Origin: Gottfriedia sp002574545
GTDB lineage: Bacteria; Bacillota; Bacilli; Bacillales; Bacillaceae_G
DNA: 64,000 bases
Assembly: GCA_052180195.1 (NCBI GenBank)
Contig: CP197469.1
Strand: one strand, 5' to 3'
Below, in pieces: positions 43,638 through 52,096 of this stretch. The notes under the pieces were generated by a model that had not been told where the DNA came from, searched no databases, and saw only the letters and a list, made by a program, of their open reading frames with translations. How positions within the stretch are numbered: the first letter of the stretch is position 1; every line of letters begins with the position of its first letter. The translations under genes and the position numbers were made by a program.

Positions 43638-44534
43638 TTATTTAGCTGTTTTTTTCAAAAATGGTTTAGACAATTTCATTGAATGATTCTCACTGATAAA
43701 TGTGGAACCTAATAGCAAGGCCCCACCAATCAGTTGAACAATTGTCATTTTCTCATGTAAGAAAACAGTTGAAATGAATAAAGAGGTGATTGGATCAACA
43801 TAACTTAATGCTGCTATGCTTTGTCCGCTTAATTTCTGCATACTTGAAAAGAATAACAAGAATCCAATGCCTGTGTGAACCATTCCTAAGATGAATAGTA
43901 ATGGCATTGAAGAAACTGACAATTCCAATATCCCGAAACCTTCTGTAATGAATACATAAGGTATAAGAAGAAATGATGCTGTTCCAAGCTGGATCAGTGT
44001 AATTTCTAAACCACCCATATTTTTAATAAACTTATTAAGTAACATTAGAGATGCATAAAACACAGCAGCTAATAATCCATAACCAATTCCAATAAAATCT
44101 TCTAATCTAGTTGTGCTTAATCCACCACTTGAAACAACTAATATCATCCCGATGATAGCTATTAGAATACATATTAACTTCTTAGTTGATAATCTTTCTT
44201 TTAGAACCAATGGTGATAAGATCAGGACAAAGACTGGTGCAAAATAATAACTTAGTGCTGCGTTTGAGACAGTTGTATATTTATAAGCTTGAAAAAGGAA
44301 TATCCAATTTCCACCCAATGTAATGCTAGAAAGTAACAAAATATAAACATTATTTTTGACTGATGCCCACGATAATTTCTTCTTACCGATCAACATGTAT
44401 GTTATTAAAAATAAACTACCAATTAAACCACGCAATAAAGCTATTTCACTCGAAGCTAAATCAATGTATCTTATGAATACGCCAATCGTACCAAAGATTA
44501 CCATTGAAAGTAGGAATTGAATTTTAGATTTCAT
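43638..44534 (-). CDS. EamA/DMT family transporter
   Basis: This 298-residue protein has ten predicted helices in two EamA repeats (IFGTIGVFIRYIDLASSEIA, LLRGLIGSLF in the first; GLLAAVFYASLMLLNKF, then SYVDPITSLFISTVFLHEKM in the second). DMT transporters mostly export amino acids or metabolites. ggagtagacg lies before the ATG at 44534. A small protein-coding frame of the same strand (44581-44697) lies directly upstream and could share its transcript. Confidence 0.87.
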   Translation of the reverse strand: MKSKIQFLLSMVIFGTIGVFIRYIDLASSEIALLRGLIGSLFLITYMLIGKKKLSWASVKNNVYILLLSSITLGGNWIFLFQAYKYTTVSNAALSYYFAPVFVLILSPLVLKERLSTKKLICILIAIIGMILVVSSGGLSTTRLEDFIGIGYGLLAAVFYASLMLLNKFIKNMGGLEITLIQLGTASFLLIPYVFITEGFGILELSVSSMPLLFILGMVHTGIGFLLFFSSMQKLSGQSIAALSYVDPITSLFISTVFLHEKMTIVQLIGGALLLGSTFISENHSMKLSKPFLKKTAK

Positions 44535-44580
44535 CGTCTACTCCTTCGAATCTACGAAACAGCTTATATTTCGCAGATTC

Positions 44581-44697
44581 TTAATCTGTTTTTAATATAA
44601 GCTCATATAGTACTGTTTGAACAACAGGAGTAAACGGTGGTGGCGGTGATGTTGAAAATGGTTTCCAATCATATAGATTTATAGATGATAAAGGCAT
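44581..44697 (-). CDS. Small Pro-rich peptide (38 aa)
   Basis: The minus strand from the ATG at 44697 encodes 38 residues starting MPLSSINLYDWKPFSTSPPP and ending ELILKTD. The ribosome site atagggggaatcta is strong and correctly spaced. It lies 47 nt upstream of the DMT transporter. The five-proline run in the middle splits two short helices. No family was recognised. A leader peptide or a small membrane-associated factor are both possible. Confidence 0.5.
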   Translation of the reverse strand: MPLSSINLYDWKPFSTSPPPPFTPVVQTVLYELILKTD

Positions 44698-44805
44698 TTA
44701 GATTCCCCCTATTTCAAATAGCATATTATTGTTACTTTCAATTATATTAGATGAATGAATATGTAAAGAACAAAAAACTTCAAAAATAAAGATAGGAGAT
44801 TTTTT

Positions 44806-45333
44806 ATGGTAAACCAACGTAAAATTATATTATATATTGGTACTTCTATTGATGGATATATAGCAAACAATGATGGTAGCCTAGAATGGCTAGAAACTAC
44901 AGAAGTAGAAGGAGACTCTGGCTATCATACACTATTAGAAAGAATTGACACTGTTGTAATGGGAAAAACGACATATGACGTCGTTCGCGGATTTGATATG
45001 GAGTATCCTTATCGTACATATAAAAACTATGTGTTTTCAAAATCTTCGTCCGGATCAGATGAATATGCTACTTTTATAAATCGAGATATTAAAACTTTTA
45101 TACAAGAATTAAAAAGTCAAACTGGTAAAGATATATGGTTAATTGGTGGTGGAAATCTAGCACGAGAATTTTTTAAAGAAAATTTAATAGATGAATTTCA
45201 ACTAGCGATTGCTCCAATTGTTTTAGGAAAAGGAATCTCTCTTTACACTGGAGATGACATTACTCAAAAATACACTTTAACGAAAGTAGAAAAATTAGGT
45301 CAACTTGCGATGCTTCATTATGTAAAGAAATAA
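44806..45333 (+). CDS. Dihydrofolate reductase family protein (RibD C-terminal-like)
   Basis: This 175-residue protein begins RKIILYIGTSIDGYIANNDG, then MGKTTYDVV, IWLIGGGNLAREFF and LAIAPIVLGKGISLY. These are the DHFR-like motifs of the RibD-C group (YyaP/YwjB), distinct from the main FolA. It is likely an NADPH-dependent reductase of unknown substrate. gataggagatttttt precedes the ATG. It stands alone. Confidence 0.85.
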   Translation: MVNQRKIILYIGTSIDGYIANNDGSLEWLETTEVEGDSGYHTLLERIDTVVMGKTTYDVVRGFDMEYPYRTYKNYVFSKSSSGSDEYATFINRDIKTFIQELKSQTGKDIWLIGGGNLAREFFKENLIDEFQLAIAPIVLGKGISLYTGDDITQKYTLTKVEKLGQLAMLHYVKK

Positions 45334-45524
45334 TTTGAAGAAATGATGGAAAAAATAATCAGGCTTTCTTAATTTTATTTTAATTCATGCCATTTCAACG
45401 AAAAGATCGACTATTGTCGGTCTTCTTATTTTTGTCTCAATTGGTTGAAAAAAGAACAAGGGAGGTTAAAATATTTTGTCGAATATTAAAATAGATTAAT
45501 AAATCGATAATAGGAGATGAGTAA

Positions 45525-46214
45525 TTGAGAAGTAAATTTAAGAATTTATACTTACTACTAACAGTTGGAGTAATTATCGGCATTGTAGCGTGTTTGATTG
45601 TTTTTATTCCTAAAGAATTTAAAGGTGATAAGGCAAAAATTATGAAAACGGCACAAATACTTAAAGAAAAAATGGAAGAAAAATACGGAATTAAGATTAT
45701 AGAGAGTAAAGGTTTTTACAATCGAGATCATGTAGGTTATGGTGCCACATTAACTACAAAAAATGGGATAACATTTGATGCATGGAATCAACCGCATCGA
45801 ATTGTTGACTTTTATCAAGAAGAAGTTTTGAGAAAGAAAGGTATAGAAAAATGGGGCTATGCCAATGAATATCTTACCAATGTTGAAAAAATAGATTTAA
45901 ATATAGGTTTTCGTAATGAACAACTAAAAGAGATTGAACAATTGACAGATAGAATAGAAAATGTAAAAAATAAGTTATGGCTAACACTTTATATTGATTT
46001 AAACGAAACGTTTAAAAAAGAAAAAGCAAAAGAAGTTGAACATGATATCTTTAACTATTATCAAAAAATTCTTAATGATCAAGGTGAAGGGATCGAGTTA
46101 ATTGTTCGACATAAAAATGATACTGGTTCTTATATGATCATTAAAGATGAGAATGGAGAACTTCCTCCTATTGAGGATGTAAGTAGTATTGCTAGAACAT
46201 TAGATAAGTTTTAG
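45525..46214 (+). CDS. Hypothetical membrane-anchored protein (229 aa)
   Basis: The TTG start at 45525 follows taggagatgagtaa. Residues 6-28 are a hydrophobic anchor (LYLLLTVGVIIGIVACLIVF), followed by about 200 residues outside the membrane, with KAKIMKTAQILKEKMEEKYG and a late beta-rich part (GIELIVRHKNDTGSYMIIKD). Lys- and Glu-rich helices dominate. No family was recognised. It lies 60 nt before the PP-loop gene. Confidence 0.65.
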   Translation: MRSKFKNLYLLLTVGVIIGIVACLIVFIPKEFKGDKAKIMKTAQILKEKMEEKYGIKIIESKGFYNRDHVGYGATLTTKNGITFDAWNQPHRIVDFYQEEVLRKKGIEKWGYANEYLTNVEKIDLNIGFRNEQLKEIEQLTDRIENVKNKLWLTLYIDLNETFKKEKAKEVEHDIFNYYQKILNDQGEGIELIVRHKNDTGSYMIIKDENGELPPIEDVSSIARTLDKF

Positions 46215-46274
46215 TATATTTATTTTGTTCGTATAGATAGCAAAAAGTCATTAGCATAAAGGGGAAACTTGTGA

Positions 46275-46961
46275 ATGGTTGAAACAGTAAACTGGAAAAA
46301 TAATGCGAATGGAAGTAGATTTATAGCTTCTTTTAGTGGAGGAAAAGATAGTGTTCTAGCTTTATATAAAGCTATGAAAATAGGGGAAGCACTTGGATTA
46401 ATCGTTATGCTAGAGGAAGAAGGAAAGCGCTCTAGGTCCCATGGAATGCCCCCTGAAATAATTCAAGCTCAAGCTGAATCAATAGGGTTACCTGTATATA
46501 CTGGGGTGGCGAGTTGGCAGGAATATGAAAAAGTATTTTCCCAGCTATTAGAAAATGCAAAATATCAAGGTGCAGATGTATTAGTAACGGGTGACATCGA
46601 TATGCCCGTCCAAGATTGTTGGCATGACAAGGTTACAAAAAATGTTGGATTAAAGCTTGGAATGCCATTATGGGGAATGAATCACCGTGAAGCTGTCGAC
46701 CAGTTTATAAATAGTGGGTTTCAAACGATTGTAGTAACGGTCAACTTAACGTTAGGAATGCGAGAAGAAGATTTAGGACGAACGTTAACTCATGAATATG
46801 TGAAGGAGCTTGAAGATCGGGGCATTGATCCATGCGGAGAAAGTGGTGAGTTCCATACTACCGTGATAGATGGACCGATTTTTAACTATCCGATTTCCAT
46901 TAAAAAGTGTGAAATTATTAGGGACGGGGAATATGCTTATTTGCCTTTGGAACTTGCATAA
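46275..46961 (+). CDS. Diphthine-ammonia ligase-like PP-loop ATPase
   Basis: This 228-residue protein has the PP-loop SFSGGKDSVLALYKA at residue 20 and the Dph6 (ATP_bind_4) signature later: GDIDMPVQDCWHDKV, GMPLWGMNHREAV and DPCGESGEFHTTVIDGP. Eukaryotic Dph6 amidates diphthine on EF-2. Bacteria lack diphthamide, so the bacterial enzyme probably amidates another substrate. ggggaaacttgtga is the ribosome site. It may follow the membrane protein in one transcript. Confidence 0.87.
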   Translation: MVETVNWKNNANGSRFIASFSGGKDSVLALYKAMKIGEALGLIVMLEEEGKRSRSHGMPPEIIQAQAESIGLPVYTGVASWQEYEKVFSQLLENAKYQGADVLVTGDIDMPVQDCWHDKVTKNVGLKLGMPLWGMNHREAVDQFINSGFQTIVVTVNLTLGMREEDLGRTLTHEYVKELEDRGIDPCGESGEFHTTVIDGPIFNYPISIKKCEIIRDGEYAYLPLELA

Positions 46962-47142
46962 TTAAAAGATAGAATTTGGAAATAAGAATGATTTCATGGT
47001 GCTTAATTTTTATAAGAAATGCTAAAATTACCCCAAATTACAAATAGGAGTTGTTAGTGTAATATAAAATAAGATTATAAATAATAGGATGGTAGTAATC
47101 TATTTTACAATTTATATTTTTAAACTCATGGGGGAAATTGTA

Positions 47143-47418
47143 ATGGGAACAATTAATAGTAAATCTATTTCTTCATTAACATTAGGCGTATTATCGATCA
47201 TCATTCCATATCTTGGTTTCATTCTGGGGATAGTCGGTTTATTTATTTCAAGAAAAAGTATTGCTGAAATAAATCATTCGAATGAAAAAGGGAAAGGTTT
47301 AGCAATTTCTGGAAGGGTTTGCAGTATTGTTGGAATATGTATCCAGGTGTTTCTAATTATCATTTTAGTTTTAGGCATTATAACTTTTTTTTCAACGAGT
47401 AATGATATGACTTTTTAA
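47143..47418 (+). CDS. DUF4190-type small membrane protein
   Basis: The start at 47143 (MGTINSKSISSLTLG) is preferred, since catgggggaaattgta precedes it. A longer frame from 47089 lacks a site. The 91-residue product has two membrane helices with IIPYLGFILGIVGLFISRKS and a GKGLAISGRVCSIVGICIQV second helix, the standard DUF4190 pattern of a paired-helix membrane protein. Function unknown. Confidence 0.75.
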   Translation: MGTINSKSISSLTLGVLSIIIPYLGFILGIVGLFISRKSIAEINHSNEKGKGLAISGRVCSIVGICIQVFLIIILVLGIITFFSTSNDMTF

Positions 47419-47528
47419 AGCAATTTTGACTATTTAAGTTGTAAAATATATAGTTTAAGATAAATACATAAAGCAAACATTTTGAGAGACCGGTAAAACT
47501 ACATAAAATTACTTGAGGAGGGAACTAT

Positions 47529-47900
47529 ATGGAAGTTTTTGCAGACTATTTAGCAGGAATTGACCACCCAGACCACCGTGAACGGACTGCTGAAGTTTTG
47601 GATTGGATTTCGAACAAATTTCCTAGTTTAGAGCCACAAATTAAGTGGAATACACCTATGTTTTCAGATCATGGTACTTTCATCATCGGCATTTCGACTG
47701 CTAAACAACATATGAGTATATCACCTGAAGAAAAAGGTATTGTGCACTTTTCTGATGAAATTGAAAAGGCTGGCTATAGTGCCACTAAAGGTTTATTTCG
47801 GATTCCTTGGAAAGTTCCAGTAAATTATGAATTGCTTGAAAAAATGATAGAGTTTAATATTCAAGATAAAGCGGAATATACCACTTTTTGGCGTAAATAA
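47529..47900 (+). CDS. fra: YdhG-like iron chaperone (frataxin-like, DUF1801)
   Basis: This 123-residue protein reads VFADYLAGIDHPDHRERTAE, then KWNTPMFSDHGTFI and a terminal TTFWRK. This matches the DUF1801 family, whose B. subtilis member YdhG (Fra) acts as an intracellular iron chaperone with frataxin-like fold. Acidic patches are present. ttgaggagggaactat precedes the ATG. The iron role is taken from the family and not proved here. Confidence 0.8.
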   Translation: MEVFADYLAGIDHPDHRERTAEVLDWISNKFPSLEPQIKWNTPMFSDHGTFIIGISTAKQHMSISPEEKGIVHFSDEIEKAGYSATKGLFRIPWKVPVNYELLEKMIEFNIQDKAEYTTFWRK

Positions 47901-48068
47901 TGTTACCTATTATAAACTTGTTGGTAACCTTTAAATATTATAAATAGCGACTTAGTAGGAGCTGACTAGATCAGCTCCTATTTATTCTATTCATAAAACA
48001 AGGTCATTTTAAGTACCAAATCGAATGATATAAGTATCAATGTTTTAAGATAAGTGGTGATTTAAGTG

Positions 48069-48617
48069 ATGAATAAACTACCAAAGAAAATACGAATCAT
48101 TGGTTCAGTTGGAAGTGGTAAGACGACATTAGCTAGACAAATGTCTACAAAGCTAAATATACCGTATTTTGAGTTAGACAATGTTGTATGGAAAAGGCAA
48201 AAGGGATATAAAGATGTCAGGCGCACCGAACAAGAAAGAAAATATTATTTAGATACTCTTATTCGTTTGGATACATGGATTATTGAAGGTGTACATAATG
48301 AGGAATGGGTAAGAAATAGTTTTCATAATGCAGAGTTGATTATTTTTTTAGATACTAACTATTCTGTTAGAACGTATCGAATTACTAAAAGATATTTCTT
48401 ACAAAAACTTAAATTAGAGAAGTCAAATTATAAACCAACACTTAAAATATTTTTCAAAATGTTTAAATGGAACAAGTATTTTGAAGAAGTGGGGAAACCA
48501 TCATTTTTTAAACAGTATAAAGATTACAATGATAAAATATTGATCGTTCAAAGTATACATGAGGTTGAAGAGTACCTTAACGAACACATTTCAAAAAATA
48601 TAGGAATCGCAAAATAG
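48069..48617 (+). CDS. P-loop kinase-like protein (FlaR-related)
   Basis: This 182-residue protein has Walker A GSVGSGKTTLARQM at residue 13, FELDNVVWKRQKGYKDV, WIIEGVHNEEWVRNSFHNA (lid/Walker B region) and IIFLDTNYSVRTYRI. This pattern belongs to small nucleoside-kinase-like proteins annotated as DNA topology modulation protein FlaR, likely a wrong name for an adenylate-kinase-like enzyme of unknown substrate. The ATG at 48069 is preferred over the GTG at 48066 by spacing. Confidence 0.8.
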   Translation: MNKLPKKIRIIGSVGSGKTTLARQMSTKLNIPYFELDNVVWKRQKGYKDVRRTEQERKYYLDTLIRLDTWIIEGVHNEEWVRNSFHNAELIIFLDTNYSVRTYRITKRYFLQKLKLEKSNYKPTLKIFFKMFKWNKYFEEVGKPSFFKQYKDYNDKILIVQSIHEVEEYLNEHISKNIGIAK

Positions 48618-48634
48618 CGGTTCCTAATATTTTT
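48599..48634 (+). terminator. Rho-independent terminator
   Basis: A hairpin ataggaatcgc / gcggttcctaat overlapping the 3' end of the FlaR-like gene, followed by ttttt. Confidence 0.75.
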
Positions 48635-48646
48635 ACAGCAGGTAGT

Positions 48647-49414
48647 TTAATGTAAAGGAATTGGCAGATTTTCTACTAATTCAGATAAAAATACAAATTT
48701 AGCTTCTTCTTTTATTTTAGGTATGTATTCCTTTATTACATTTGAAGTAATTTCGCCTGGTTCACCAACATGACCGATTGCGATCATAGTTGGTTCAACT
48801 TTTACTTTTTCTAAAAGTAATCGTGTTTGCTTTTCTATATGTTTATACGTATAAAAATCATCGAAGAACATCTTGTTTTCGATGACCGGTACGCCGATCT
48901 CATCTGCAACTTTAGTCACTATGCTCCGGTAATTCGTCTTACTATCGAAAAAAAATAGGCCTTTTTCTTTACAAACAGTTAAAACAATACGCATTACTCT
49001 CTCATCTGAAGTTGCTTTTGATCCCATATGATTATTTATCTCTATAGCGTATGGGACATCATCTATAGCAGCTAGGACTCTTCTTCGTATTTCTTCATCA
49101 CTTAAGCTCGTTTTAATTGCATTAGGTCCTAACCAACTTGCCTTCCCGTTCCTTGGTTCCATTGGCAGGTGAACAATTACTTCATAGCCTTTAGAGTGAG
49201 CAACAGTTGCATCCTTTTTAGTAGAAGGTAAAAAAGGCATCACCGCAACTGTTAATGGGATTGGTAATGAAAGCATTTGGTCCGTTCCTTTCATGTTATT
49301 ACCAAAATCATCAATCACGATCGCAAGCCTATGATTAGGTTCAGCAAATACTGAAGAACAAGAAGTAAATAGAACTACTATAATAGAGAATATAGACGTT
49401 ATCCAAAGCTTCAT
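48647..49414 (-). CDS. Divergent polysaccharide deacetylase (YibQ-like), exported
   Basis: The start at 49414 is supported by gggagatttacca. The frame extends to 49435 without a site. The 255-residue product has a signal peptide (MKLWITSIFSIIVVLFTSCS then VFAEP). The deacetylase-like domain follows: RLAIVIDDFGNN (the Asp pair), LPIPLTVAVMPFLPS, YEVIVHLPMEP, EINNHMGSKAT, FFDSKTNYRS and AIGHVGEPGE. YibQ-type proteins keep the carbohydrate esterase fold but their substrate is unknown. It acts outside the membrane. Confidence 0.87.
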   Translation of the reverse strand: MKLWITSIFSIIVVLFTSCSSVFAEPNHRLAIVIDDFGNNMKGTDQMLSLPIPLTVAVMPFLPSTKKDATVAHSKGYEVIVHLPMEPRNGKASWLGPNAIKTSLSDEEIRRRVLAAIDDVPYAIEINNHMGSKATSDERVMRIVLTVCKEKGLFFFDSKTNYRSIVTKVADEIGVPVIENKMFFDDFYTYKHIEKQTRLLLEKVKVEPTMIAIGHVGEPGEITSNVIKEYIPKIKEEAKFVFLSELVENLPIPLH

Positions 49415-49616
49415 TGGTAAATCTCCCTTTTTCATTAATTACTAAGCACTACTATTTTCTGTTAATTATGGAGAAATTAACCGTAAAATATTGTAAAAAA
49501 TACTTAAATGTATAATGACAGAGGTAAATGTGATTTTGCTTAAAGAGAATGTGAAGAAGTGTATAAATAAGTGGAATACTAAAATGATCGACAAATAAAC
49601 AAGAGAGGAAGAAAAA

Positions 49617-49753
49617 ATGAATAATAATAGGTTATATAAATCGAATTCAGATTATTACCAGTATCTCTTTTAGTCTATCTAATTTTGGGAGCACTGATGA
49701 GTAATGATGATTTTTATTATGTTGAAGATTATATTATGGATGTCCTTATTTAA
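49617..49753 (+). pseudogene. Frameshifted small membrane protein
   Basis: An ATG at 49617 with agagaggaagaaaaa upstream opens a frame MNNNRLYKSNSDYYQYLF that stops early. From about 49653 another frame continues with LPVSLLVYLILGALMSNDDF, then YYVEDYIMDVLI and a stop. Joined, these would make a protein of about 45 residues with one membrane helix. One frameshift therefore breaks it. It lies just before the 52-bp array. Confidence 0.5.
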
Positions 49754-49768
49754 AGGTCTTTTTTATAG

Positions 49769-51340
49769 AATGACGAGTTCATGAGGTAGTAAACCAGCGG
49801 AAGATAGAAAGATACTTCCCCATAACTGGTTCATGAGGAAGTAAATCAAGGCAAAATAGAAAGATACTTCCTCATGACGGGTTCATGAAGAAGTAAACCA
49901 GCCAAAAATAGCAAGATACTTCCTCATGACGGGTTCATGAAGAAGTAAACCAGCGAAAAATAGAAAGATACTTCCCCAGAACTGGTTCATGAGGAAGTAA
50001 ATCAAGGCAAAATAGAAAGATACTTCCTCATGACGGGATCATGAAGAAGTAAATCAGCGAAAAATAGAAAGATACTTCCTCATGACGGGATCATGAAGAA
50101 GTAAATCAAGGCAAAATAGAAAGATACTTCCCCATAACTGGTTCATGAGGAAGTAAATCAAGGCAAAATAGAAAGATACTTCCTCATGACGGGATCATGA
50201 AGAAGTAAATCAAGGCAAAATAGCAAGATACTTCCTCATGACGGGATCATGAAGAAGTAAATCAGCCAAAAATAGAAAGATACTTCCTCATGACGGGATC
50301 ATGAAGAAGTAAATCAGCGGAAAATAGAAAGATACTTCCTCATGACGGGTTCATGAAGAAGTAAATCAGCCAAAAATAGCAAGATACTTCCTCATGACGG
50401 GATCATGAAGAAGTAAATCAAGGCAAAATAGCAAGATACTTCCTCATGACGGGTTCATGAAGAAGTAAACCAGCGGAAAATAGCAAGATACTTCCTCATG
50501 ATGGGTTCATGAAGAAGTAAATCAGCGGAAAATAGCAAGATACTTCCTTATGACGGGTTCATGAGGATGTAAATCAAGGCAAAATAGAAAGATACTTCCT
50601 CATGACGGGTTCATGAAGAAGTAAACCAGCGAAAAATAGCAAGATACTTCCTCATGACGGGATCATGAAGAAGTAAATCAGCGAAAAATAGCAAGATACT
50701 TCCTCATGACGGGTTCATGAAGAAGTAAATCAAGGCAAAATAGCAAGATACTTCCTCATGACGGGTTCATGAAGAAGTAAATCAAGGCAAAATAGCAAGA
50801 TACTTCCTCATGACGGGTTCATGAAGAAGTAAACCAGCGAAAAATAGCAAGATACTTCCTCATGACGGGTTCATGAAGAAGTAAACCAGCGAAAAATAGC
50901 AAGATACTTCCTCATGACGGGTTCATGAGGAAGTAAATCAGCGAAAAATAGCAAGATACTTCCTCATGACGGGATCATGAAGAAGTAAATCAGCGAAAAA
51001 TAGCAAGATACTTCCTCATGACGGGTTCATGAAGAAGTAAATCAGCGGAAAATAGCAAGATACTTCCTCATGACGGGATCATGAAGAAGTAAATCAAGGA
51101 AAAATAGAAAGATACTTCCTCATGACGGGTTCATGAGGAAGTAAATCAGCGAAAAATAGCAAGATACTTCCTCATGACGGGATCATGAAGAAGTAAATCA
51201 GCCAAAAATAGAAAGATACTTCCTCATGACGGGATCATGAAGAAGTAAATCAGTCAAAAATAGAAAGATACTTCCTCATGATAGGTTCATGAGGAAGTAA
51301 ACCACCGAAAAATAGAAAGTTCCTTACTCATTACAGGATT
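49769..51340. repeat. 52-bp tandem repeat array, about 30 units
   Basis: gatacttcc recurs at 49811, 49863, 49915, 49967 and so on to 51267 at exactly 52-bp steps: 29 clear units, with a partial unit before and a degenerate one at 51319. No unit has gained or lost a base. Each holds the near-palindrome acttcctcatga-cgggt-tcatgaggaagt (12-bp arms), perfect in the gaggaag variants and with one mismatch in the commoner gaagaag ones. The rest, aaatcagcgaaaaatagcaa, is conserved too and varies only at a few positions. As 52 is not a multiple of 3 there is no continuous frame. Function unknown. Confidence 0.95.
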
Positions 51341-51398
51341 TAGTGGAAATCGACCACAAATTGGCGTAGTTGACAAGCTCATTTTCAACACTATGCTA

Positions 51399-51428
51399 AA
51401 ATGACCTAACCTAAAGGTCATTTTTAGT
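51399..51428. terminator. Hairpin at the end of the recombinase-like gene
   Basis: Stem aaaatgacct / aggtcatttt next to a T run on either strand. It lies between the array and the minus-strand recombinase-like gene and would end that transcript. Confidence 0.7.
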
Positions 51429-51966
51429 TTTCTAAATAACGATATAGAGTTGATTTACTGATCCCAGTCTCCTGTTTAATTTCTTCAAGAGTATATTTCT
51501 TACTTTCATACATAATAATTGCCCGTTTTACATTTTCATCAGGCTTTTTAGGACGTCCCGAAGTGATTCCTTTTTGTTTGGCTTCATAGATTCCCTTTTT
51601 CGTATTTTCGCTTATTACATCGCTTTGAAAAGAAAGTAGGTGCTTTACGATCTCGATGAAAAAGTATTTAGATTGAGTACATGTATTAATATTTTCCTCT
51701 AAAGATTGTAAAAATGCGCCTTTTGAATCTAAATTTTCTAAAATTTCCATAAGATGACGGGTAGAATCTGCTAATGTAAATAGTTTTGGGATCGCAATCG
51801 TATCGCCTTGTTTAAGATTAGTTAAAATTACTTCAAGCTGATGTCTTTTTTTTGCAGATGAATGCTCTTCTGAAATAATCTCATCACAATTTAGTTTTTT
51901 TAATTGAACTAGCTGATGTTCACATTTTGGATCGTCGTGATTTGGTCGCATATATCCGATTATCAT
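51424..51966 (-). CDS. Serine-recombinase-like protein lacking the catalytic serine
   Basis: The 180 residues have the resolvase/invertase layout: an N-terminal domain MIIGYMRPNHDDPKCEHQLV, then a long E helix, then SGRPKKPDENVKRAI and a helix-turn-helix (YTLEEIKQETGISKSTLYRY). In active enzymes the start reads YxRVSTxxQ with the nucleophile serine. Here it is YMRPNHDDPKCEHQ with no serine, and the arginine-rich L-D-R-L-x-R motif has become KLFTLADSTR. So strand exchange is unlikely and it may work as a DNA-binding protein. taggagattattt precedes the ATG. It sits directly beside the 52-bp array. Confidence 0.85.
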   Translation of the reverse strand: MIIGYMRPNHDDPKCEHQLVQLKKLNCDEIISEEHSSAKKRHQLEVILTNLKQGDTIAIPKLFTLADSTRHLMEILENLDSKGAFLQSLEENINTCTQSKYFFIEIVKHLLSFQSDVISENTKKGIYEAKQKGITSGRPKKPDENVKRAIIMYESKKYTLEEIKQETGISKSTLYRYLEN

Positions 51967-52096
51967 AAATAATCTCCTAACTGTATAGGGGTTTCCATTA
52001 TCATAACATATAACATTCCCAAAAAAGGTTCCTTTTTGGGAATAATGATGATAGACTATTTTTTAGTGATTAATCGTAAGTTGAGGTGGAAATTAA

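Noticed and set aside
49769..51340. CRISPR array
   Set aside because: The whole 52-bp unit is repeated, including what would be spacers. There are no unique spacers and no cas genes.
49769..51340. Repetitive coding sequence
   Set aside because: 52 is not divisible by 3, so reading frames shift every unit and stops appear. No long frame exists on either strand.
51424..51966. Active transposon resolvase
   Set aside because: The catalytic serine and arginine motif are missing, and no transposase or terminal repeats were found.
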